From NCBI GenBank assembly GCA_964498755.1, contig CAZCIB010000061.1, forward strand, positions 1 to 10,846: DNA of 10,846 nt, written 5' to 3'. The notes beneath the pieces were generated by a model. The model had not been told where the DNA came from, made no database searches, and saw nothing but the letters and a program-made list of their open reading frames with translations. The position numbers were made by a program, and so were the translations under genes. This document shows, in pieces, positions 5,584-10,846 of this stretch (within the stretch, counting starts at the first letter, position 1; each line of letters opens with the position of its first letter). The DNA is from RZZS01 sp964498755. Lineage in GTDB: Bacteria > Pseudomonadota > Alphaproteobacteria > Micavibrionales > Micavibrionaceae.

Positions 5584-6030
5584 CTAACCTTTCTGCTCCC
5601 AGCCCATTTCGGTCTGCTGCCAGTAGGTTATATCATGCCCGGCCTCTTTGTACGTCTTCCATTTTGACCGGGCCGTTTGCGTATAGGTTTCATCCCGCCC
5701 GTCGAACATCAGGCAGCACAGATTATACGCATCATAACCGGCGTCATCCGCCCCGCCCGTCATCACCAGCAAATCAGCCGCGTTCGGATTGTCGCCCCCA
5801 TGCGTCAGCCAGACAGGCTGGAGTTCGGCATCCCCGTCTTTCGCGCTACCATGCGGGATAAATTTATTCGGATGAAATGTCCAGAGCCGCTCGTTCAGGA
5901 ACTCCGTTTCTTTTTCATCGCTTGTGCGCACGACGATTTTATGTCCGCGCTGCAACGCTTTCATCAGGATATCCGGCAAAGCCTGGTCAAGCGGACGGCG
6001 CGTAAGGTGATAGAAACGGATTTCAGTCAT
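5584..6030 (-). CDS. holC: DNA polymerase III chi subunit
   Basis: 148 residues, against 147 for E. coli HolC. Chi links the clamp-loader complex to single-strand binding protein during replication. Typical features are the start MTEIRFYHLTRRPLDQALP, a middle KIVVRTSDEKETEFLNERLWTF (31-52) with FIPHG (57-61), a P-V-W-L-T block at 72-76, LLVMTGG (87-93) and the closing MFDGRDE stretch (108-114). The open frame extends further upstream, to 6396, but that part runs inside pepA in another frame and is composition noise. The start at 6030 gives the family length and lies 10 bases after the pepA stop. The pepA-holC pair is conserved in many proteobacteria. Confidence 0.93.
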   Translation of the reverse strand: MTEIRFYHLTRRPLDQALPDILMKALQRGHKIVVRTSDEKETEFLNERLWTFHPNKFIPHGSAKDGDAELQPVWLTHGGDNPNAADLLVMTGGADDAGYDAYNLCCLMFDGRDETYTQTARSKWKTYKEAGHDITYWQQTEMGWEQKG

Positions 6031-6040
6031 GAACTCGATA

Positions 6041-7552
6041 CTACCCGTAATTCTCTTCAATAAAGCGGTCGAGTACGCGTACGCCGAAGCCGCTGCCGCC
6101 TTTGGGCGTGAGCGGCTTGTCCGCTTTAATCCAGGCTGTTCCCGCGATATCAATATGCGCCCAGCGAACGCCGTCCTCGATAAAATGCTCAAGGAAACCC
6201 GCCGCCGTGCACGCCCCGGCGTACCGCCCCGATGTTCCAAGATTCTTAAGATCGGCGACCTTGCTTTCCATCTCCTTGCGCCAGACTTCATCAAGCGGCA
6301 TGCGCCAGAGCTTTTCGCCCGACGTCTTGCTGGCCGTCTCAAGTTTTTGCCAGAGCTCGTCGTGGTTGACGAAGGCGCCCGCGTATTCGAAGCCAAGCGC
6401 GATCATCATCGCCCCTGTCAATGTCGCAAGATCAATAATCGTTTCCGGGTTATGATGTTTCTGCGCGTAGGTCAGGCAATCCCCGAGAACAAGCCGCCCT
6501 TCCGCGTCCGTATTCAAAACCTCGATCGTCTTGCCCGACATGCTGGTCACCACGTCGGAAGGCCGGTACGCGTTCGAGGACAGCATGTTTTCCGCCAGGC
6601 CGACGACGCCGACGACATGGGCTTTCGAGCCGCGCAGCGCCAGCGCCATCATCGCGCCGGCTACAGCCGCAGAGCCGCCCATATCCATCTTCATGAGATC
6701 CATTTCAGCTGCGGGTTTGATGGATATGCCGCCCGTATCGAACGTAATTCCCTTGCCGACGAGCGCGAGAGGCGGAGCGTCCGAGGCGTCTTCCGTGCCT
6801 TTCCACTCCATCACCACCATGCGCGGCGGCGCGGCGGAGCCTTGCCCGACAGCCAGAAACGCGCCCATATTGTAATGCGCCAGCGCGTTTTCATCGAAGA
6901 CGCTGACCTCGACGCCGAGCGGCTCAAGTTTTTCGCGCAGCCTTTCCGCATAAGCGACCGGCTGGAGATGGTTCGCAGGCTCCGAGATTAAATCCCGTGC
7001 GAACAAGGTTCCGTCAACCGCAGCGTTCAGACGGTTGAACATCGCCTGCGCGTCATCGACGTGATTCACGATGACGTCAAGGTTTTCAAGCTTTGGCGGC
7101 TCGTCTTCCTCGTTCCTGCTCTTGTATTTATCGAAGCTGTAATGACGGAGCTTGACGCCAAGCGCGACATGCACGCCGCAAATCAGCGGATTTTCATCTT
7201 TCGTCTCGTCATCGGCCTGAAAAGCCGCGCACACCGCGCCGCAGGATTTCAGCGCCTGCGCCAGCGCGCCGCCCGCCTTTTCGCAGACATGCGGATCAAG
7301 CTTCGCCTTTTCGCCGAGTCCGAGCAGGATCAGGCGGGCCGGGCCTTCCTCCTCCGTCAGGGGCAGGATAAAGCTCTGTCCGATTTTGCCCTTGAAAGAC
7401 GGGTTCCGCGATAAAACCGAAGGAAGAAAGCCGCCGCGGCTTTCCGAAAAGCGGCTGGCCGCGAGCCCGGGCTCCGGACCCTCGTAAACAGGAAAAACCA
7501 GCGTGTCATACTCTTGCCCGAAATCTTTCAGGAAACTATAAGAGACCGTCAT
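6041..7552 (-). CDS. pepA: Leucyl aminopeptidase (M17 family)
   Basis: A 503-residue cytoplasmic metallo-aminopeptidase, hexameric in the family, that removes N-terminal residues from peptides. The N-terminal macrodomain-like part covers about 1-160 and the catalytic domain about 180-503. Two-metal-site residues are visible: Lys267 and Asp272 in VGKGITFDTGG (265-275), Asp290 in MKMDMGG, and Asp349 and Glu351 in NTDAEGRL (347-354). Catalytic Lys279 (ISIKP) and Arg353 are present too. In E. coli this protein also binds DNA in Xer recombination and carAB control; nothing here shows whether that holds. It is the first gene of a minus-strand operon with holC and pheA, and is divergent from lptF across about 96 bases. 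Confidence 0.98.
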   Translation of the reverse strand: MTVSYSFLKDFGQEYDTLVFPVYEGPEPGLAASRFSESRGGFLPSVLSRNPSFKGKIGQSFILPLTEEEGPARLILLGLGEKAKLDPHVCEKAGGALAQALKSCGAVCAAFQADDETKDENPLICGVHVALGVKLRHYSFDKYKSRNEEDEPPKLENLDVIVNHVDDAQAMFNRLNAAVDGTLFARDLISEPANHLQPVAYAERLREKLEPLGVEVSVFDENALAHYNMGAFLAVGQGSAAPPRMVVMEWKGTEDASDAPPLALVGKGITFDTGGISIKPAAEMDLMKMDMGGSAAVAGAMMALALRGSKAHVVGVVGLAENMLSSNAYRPSDVVTSMSGKTIEVLNTDAEGRLVLGDCLTYAQKHHNPETIIDLATLTGAMMIALGFEYAGAFVNHDELWQKLETASKTSGEKLWRMPLDEVWRKEMESKVADLKNLGTSGRYAGACTAAGFLEHFIEDGVRWAHIDIAGTAWIKADKPLTPKGGSGFGVRVLDRFIEENYG

Positions 7553-7648
7553 ACTTTACTCACAAACGCGCTTTACTTGTTGGACATTATTCAACATAAG
7601 AATGATCGGGCACATTGTCCAGAAGCGAAGCGCGGAACCGGCACAGCT

Positions 7649-8776
7649 ATGAGCATAATGAATTCATATATATTGCGCCACCTGACGATTGTTTTACTAA
7701 TCGTGTCGGTGACGCTGGCCGGGGTCGTGTTTTTAACGCAGTCCCTGCGTTTTCTGGAACTGGTTATGAACTCCGGCGCCAGCAGCGCGTCGTTCTGGAT
7801 CCTGACCTTTCTGGCCTTGCCCAGATTTTTCGAGATCATCCTGCCGATTGCATTAATGGGCGCCGTTATTTTTGTTTATAACCGTATGGCCGTCGACAGT
7901 GAAGTTATCGTGTTGCGGGCGGCGGGATTCTCGCCCGGAAGGATTGCGCGCCCGGCGCTTTTTATGGCCGGGCTGCTTACCGTTTTTCTGTGGTTTGTCA
8001 CGCTCTGGCTTTCACCCGTGGCGCTGGCGCAGATGCAGAACATGCAGCAACTGATCAAGGCGTCCTATTCCGTTCTCTTTTTCAGGGAAGGCGTCTTCAA
8101 TTCAATCGGCGACGGGTTGACGATCTATGTTCGCGAACGTCTGGGCGAGGGAGAATTACGCGGGCTAATGATCCACGATAACCGTGACAAGAACACCGAT
8201 CCCGTCACAATTATCGCCAAAAGCGGCGTACTGGTAGAAACGCCCGAAGGCGCGAAACAGGTCCTGGTCTACGACGGTTCAAGACAGGTCTTTGAGTCGG
8301 ACTCGGAAACTGTCAGCCGACTGAATTTTGACCGTTATATTATAGATCTTCCCGAAAGTTCCCCTGCCCGCCAGAGATGGGCGGAGCCTGACGAAAGAAC
8401 AATATTCGAGCTTCTGGATCCCAATTTGAGCCTTCAAAGAGACAGGGAATCTCTTCATGTCTTCATGGTCGAGGCGAATAAAAGACTGGTCAGCCCCTTG
8501 CTTGCGGTCTCGTTTACATTAATCGCTCTTGCGAGTTTGCTTGTAGGTCCCGTAGACAGACGCGGAATGAGCATGAGAATCGCCGCCGCCTGCGCCGCCG
8601 CCGTTTTGCTGCAAGGACTTTTCCTTGCAAGCTATAACCTTTCGCGGAATTTCTTTTGGGGATTGCCGCTCATGTATCTGCTTGTTCTCCTGCCCATAGG
8701 CATATGTGGATTTCTTTTGTCATCCCGAAGCGAAAATATCCGTCGGCGTCATTTCTATCCGCAGGAGGCAAAATGA
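7649..8776 (+). CDS. lptF: LPS export ABC transporter permease LptF
   Basis: A 375-residue inner-membrane permease of the YjgP/YjgQ family. With LptG and the ATPase LptB it extracts LPS from the inner membrane and passes it to the LptC/LptA bridge. Six membrane helices are visible at about 13-35, 50-75, 101-125, 278-300, 311-332 and 338-358. The periplasmic beta-jellyroll domain lies between helices 3 and 4 (about 130-275). The cytoplasmic coupling loop after helix 2 contains DSEVIVLRAAGFSPGRIARP (83-102), typical of the family. The frame is open from 7514, inside pepA, but the family start is at 7649 or at 7658 (MNSYILRHL); neither has a strong ribosome site. It overlaps lptG. lptB, lptC and lptA are not in the window. 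Confidence 0.95.
   Translation: MSIMNSYILRHLTIVLLIVSVTLAGVVFLTQSLRFLELVMNSGASSASFWILTFLALPRFFEIILPIALMGAVIFVYNRMAVDSEVIVLRAAGFSPGRIARPALFMAGLLTVFLWFVTLWLSPVALAQMQNMQQLIKASYSVLFFREGVFNSIGDGLTIYVRERLGEGELRGLMIHDNRDKNTDPVTIIAKSGVLVETPEGAKQVLVYDGSRQVFESDSETVSRLNFDRYIIDLPESSPARQRWAEPDERTIFELLDPNLSLQRDRESLHVFMVEANKRLVSPLLAVSFTLIALASLLVGPVDRRGMSMRIAAACAAAVLLQGLFLASYNLSRNFFWGLPLMYLLVLLPIGICGFLLSSRSENIRRRHFYPQEAK
8763..8768 (+). promoter_or_regulatory. Ribosome binding site of lptG
   Basis: A consensus AGGAGG inside the end of lptF. It lies 7 bases before the second ATG of the ATGATG doublet (8776) and only 4 before the first (8773), so I place the lptG start at 8776. Either way the start overlaps the lptF stop, which points to coupled translation. 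Confidence 0.85.
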
Positions 8777-9870
8777 TGATTTTGCCCAAAACCCTGAGCG
8801 CGTATATGGTGCGCCGGTTTCTTTTCAACCTTGCAAGTCTTCTGCTTGTTCTGGCCGGAATTATTTATCTTTTTGATACGATCGAGTTAATCCGGCGAGC
8901 CAGCAAGCGTGAAGATATCGAGCTCGCCTTGATTTTTCTGATGGGTCTGCTCAAGCTTCCCGAAGCCGGTCTGGTTATATTTCCTTTCGCCGTGTTATTC
9001 AGCGCAATGTATACTTTCTGGCAGTTGAACCGCAGCTATGAACTGGTGGTTATTCGTGCGGCGGGCCTCTCCGTCTGGCAATTCCTTGCGCCTGTCGCCG
9101 CTGCGGCGTTTCTGGTCGGCCTTTTTCTGGTTACGGTTTTTAATCCTGCCGGGAGCCTGTTTCTGGCTAAGTTTGAAGAGCTTGAACAAAAACATCTGGA
9201 AAGGCAGGCGAAGCTCATAACCTTTTTTCAGGAAGGCTTGTGGCTAAGGCAGAGCGTGGAAAACGGATACGTTATCATGCACGCGGAGCGCATAAAGATG
9301 CCGGACTGGAAGCTTGAAGACACAATGGTGCTTCATTTCGACGAGCAGAATAATTTCCTGCGCCGCATAGACGCCAAAGACGCTGCGTTGATGCAAGGCA
9401 GATGGCATTTCTCCGAGGCCTGGCTGAGCGAGCCGCGAGAAGAGACTGAAGAAATACGCGTGTATTCCCTGCCAACCGCCTTGACTCTCAAGGACATCGA
9501 AGAGAGCTTTTCTTCGCCAGAAACGATTTCGTTCTGGCAACTGCCCGAGTTTATCAGCGTTCTGGAAGCCACGGGCTTTGATACGACAAATATGCGAATT
9601 TATTATCAGTCGCTTCTGGCGCAGCCTTTGTTTTTTACCGCGATGGTTCTGCTTGCGGCCTGCGTATCCTTAAGACCGCCAAGGCTGCGCGCAGGGATCA
9701 TAATGATTTTGAGCGGCATTTTTCTCGGCTTCCTTACTTTTTTTGTCTCCAGCTACCTGCAGGCTCTCGGCGCTTCAGGTCAAATTCCCGTTTTGCTCGC
9801 CGCATGGTCGGCGCCTGTCATGGCGTTCTTAATGGCTTTAACAATTATTCTTCAGCTTGAAGACGGGTAG
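8776..9870 (+). CDS. lptG: LPS export ABC transporter permease LptG
   Basis: A 364-residue YjgP/YjgQ-family partner of LptF in the LptB2FG complex. Six membrane helices lie at about 15-34, 64-83, 103-124, 282-299, 306-327 and 337-360, with a periplasmic domain of about 155 residues between helices 3 and 4. Family motifs are the basic residues before helix 1 (SAYMVRRFLFNL, 8-19), the coupling loop SYELVVIRAAGLSVWQF (87-103) and the PLFFTAMVLLAACVSLRPPR segment (284-303) that opens the second half. The frame is open from 8656, but upstream codons lie within lptF and lack the family pattern. The ATG shares its A with the lptF TGA. The products are needed in equal amounts, which suits the coupling. 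Confidence 0.95.
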   Translation: MILPKTLSAYMVRRFLFNLASLLLVLAGIIYLFDTIELIRRASKREDIELALIFLMGLLKLPEAGLVIFPFAVLFSAMYTFWQLNRSYELVVIRAAGLSVWQFLAPVAAAAFLVGLFLVTVFNPAGSLFLAKFEELEQKHLERQAKLITFFQEGLWLRQSVENGYVIMHAERIKMPDWKLEDTMVLHFDEQNNFLRRIDAKDAALMQGRWHFSEAWLSEPREETEEIRVYSLPTALTLKDIEESFSSPETISFWQLPEFISVLEATGFDTTNMRIYYQSLLAQPLFFTAMVLLAACVSLRPPRLRAGIIMILSGIFLGFLTFFVSSYLQALGASGQIPVLLAAWSAPVMAFLMALTIILQLEDG

Positions 9871-9916
9871 AAAAAGAAAATTACTTGTGGTTAAAGACCA
9901 TAGAATTAAGGAAGTC

Positions 9917-9936
9917 GTAAACAGAAACTGGTTTAC
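9917..9936. promoter_or_regulatory. Palindrome upstream of mlaA
   Basis: GTAAAC (9917-9922) and GTTTAC (9931-9936) are exact inverted half-sites 8 bases apart. A bulged alternative pairs GTAAA-CAG with CTG-G-TTTAC around an AAA loop. TACTAT at 9934-9939 resembles a -10 box and overlaps the right half-site, so an operator is possible, but no good -35 is seen. The surrounding gap (9871-9984) holds no gene. Confidence 0.35.
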
Positions 9937-9968
9937 TATTAGAAAAAACGTATGAATATGTATGCGCA

Positions 9969-9974
9969 AAGGAG
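9969..9974 (+). promoter_or_regulatory. Ribosome binding site of mlaA
   Basis: AAGGAG 10 bases before the ATG at 9985. The upstream ATGs at 9952 and 9958 have no comparable site, so 9985 is the preferred start. Confidence 0.6.
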
Positions 9975-9984
9975 CGTCGGCAAA

Positions 9985-10785
9985 ATGGTTAAAGACTGGG
10001 ATTTTTTCGCTGATTTTATTAAGTTTCTCAAAACGCTGAAGAAATCTTCCGCAAAAGGCGCTTTGATCGTACTGTGTCTCGGGGTTAACGCATGCGCCAG
10101 TACGAGCGCCTATGACGCGGGATATAGCGATCCTCTGGAACCGGTTAACCGCGCTGTGTTCAGCTTCAACGACGGGCTGGACAAGATTTTGCTAAAACCT
10201 ACGGCTAAGGCTTACAAAACCGCCGTTCCCAAACCCGCGCGCACGGGCGTTACGAATGTTCTCCGGAACCTGCGCAGTCCGGTAAATATCGGGAACCAGC
10301 TCTTACAAGGGGATATTGAGGGATTTGCGAATGATACGATGCGCATGCTGGTAAACACCACGTTCGGTATCGGGGGTCTCATTGACGTAGCGGACAGCGC
10401 GGGACTGAAATACGAACGCGAGGATTTCGGCCAGACAATGGCCGTATGGGGCGTGGGACACGGACCTTATGTCGTCCTTCCCGTTTTCGGCCCAAATTCG
10501 TTGCGTGATCACGTCGGCATAAGCATAGACTCTTACGTCGATCCGTTGAGGCTGTATCTTTTTAACACCGATCAGGAAGAATGGCATTATGGCCGCGTAG
10601 CCGCGACTGCGATTGACGCCCGCACCGAACTTCTCGGAACGCTCGACGAACTGCGCAGCGGATCGCTTGATTATTACGCCGCCGTCCGCAGCGCCCAGTA
10701 TCAAAACCGGGCGGCGCTTGTCTCGGATAGCGCCAACGATGAAATCATGTTTCCCGAGATCCCGGATTACGAAGAAGATTATTAA
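9985..10785 (+). CDS. mlaA: Outer-membrane lipoprotein MlaA (VacJ family)
   Basis: A 266-residue lipoprotein of the Mla phospholipid-trafficking system. In the family it forms a ring in the inner leaflet of the outer membrane, with porins, and passes mislocated phospholipids from the outer leaflet to MlaC. The signal sequence has an unusually long N-terminal part, then ALIVLCLGVNAC with lipidated Cys at 37. The next residues are Ala-Ser rather than Asp, consistent with outer-membrane sorting. Family motifs are DPLEPVNRAVFSFND (49-63), VPKPARTGVTNVLRNLRSPVN (81-101), NTTFG (125-129), EDFGQT (146-151) and GPYVVLPVFGPNSLRD (160-175). The C-terminus ends in an acidic tail (PEIPDYEEDY). It lies about 110 bases after lptG with its own ribosome site, and mlaC may follow outside the window. 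If the start is 9952, the protein is 277 residues. Confidence 0.95.
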   Translation: MVKDWDFFADFIKFLKTLKKSSAKGALIVLCLGVNACASTSAYDAGYSDPLEPVNRAVFSFNDGLDKILLKPTAKAYKTAVPKPARTGVTNVLRNLRSPVNIGNQLLQGDIEGFANDTMRMLVNTTFGIGGLIDVADSAGLKYEREDFGQTMAVWGVGHGPYVVLPVFGPNSLRDHVGISIDSYVDPLRLYLFNTDQEEWHYGRVAATAIDARTELLGTLDELRSGSLDYYAAVRSAQYQNRAALVSDSANDEIMFPEIPDYEEDY

Positions 10786-10846
10786 GGGCCTCTTTAGGGC
10801 GCCTCTAAAAACCCCCTGACATATGAGCGCAGATTTGCGATTCTGT

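Noticed and set aside
6031..6396. N-terminal extension of holC into pepA
   Set aside because: It would add 122 residues of low-complexity basic sequence that HolC lacks. The ATG at 6030 gives the normal family length.
6029..6991. 320-codon plus-strand ORF opposite pepA
   Set aside because: It is rich in Arg, His and Ala with no domain, and lies wholly across the well-supported pepA gene. It is a composition shadow.
7514..7648. Longer N-terminus for lptF
   Set aside because: It would overlap the start of pepA and put 45 non-family residues, some polar, before helix 1 of a permease.
8656..8775. Longer N-terminus for lptG
   Set aside because: It lies inside lptF in another frame, whereas AGGAGG followed by ATGATG at the lptF stop marks the real start.

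Overview
The window reads as chromosomal DNA of a Gram-negative bacterium, most likely an alphaproteobacterium. The reasons are the LPS-transport permeases LptF/LptG, the outer-membrane lipoprotein MlaA, a stand-alone prephenate dehydratase, and a stretch of palindromic intergenic repeats of the kind common in that class. A Micavibrio-like lineage is possible from the look of the two hypothetical proteins, but I cannot show it. No rRNA, tRNA or CRISPR array is visible.

Left part (1-2490): an exported protein of unknown function (15-794) sits 12 bases ahead of a class-3-lipase-like gene (807-1256) that keeps only its N-terminal third. The lipase break lies next to a palindrome. A gene-free stretch (1257-1789) then holds nested inverted repeats: an outer pair built of 8-base units, an inner pair built of 9-base units, several small hairpins, and a TA-flanked MITE-like element. 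After it comes a small pilin-like membrane-anchored protein (1790-2488).

Middle part (2498-4737): cysS (minus strand) is preceded on the same strand by an uncatalogued 37-codon ORF with 11 cysteines (3967-4080). The 71 bases between them can form three competing hairpins, one of which covers the cysS ribosome binding site. This looks either like a cysteine-responsive leader peptide or like a tiny metallothionein-like protein. It is the most interesting object here. folE (GTP cyclohydrolase I) is divergent from it.

Right part (4741-10846): pepA-holC-pheA form a tight minus-strand operon (aminopeptidase, DNA polymerase III chi, prephenate dehydratase). pheA converges on folE with 3 bases between the stops. 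Divergent from pepA is lptF-lptG (overlapping genes), followed after about 110 bases by mlaA. lptFG exports LPS towards the outer leaflet and MlaA removes stray phospholipid from it, so this cluster serves outer-membrane asymmetry. The holC-pepA / lptF-lptG arrangement matches the one in E. coli, with pheA where valS would be.
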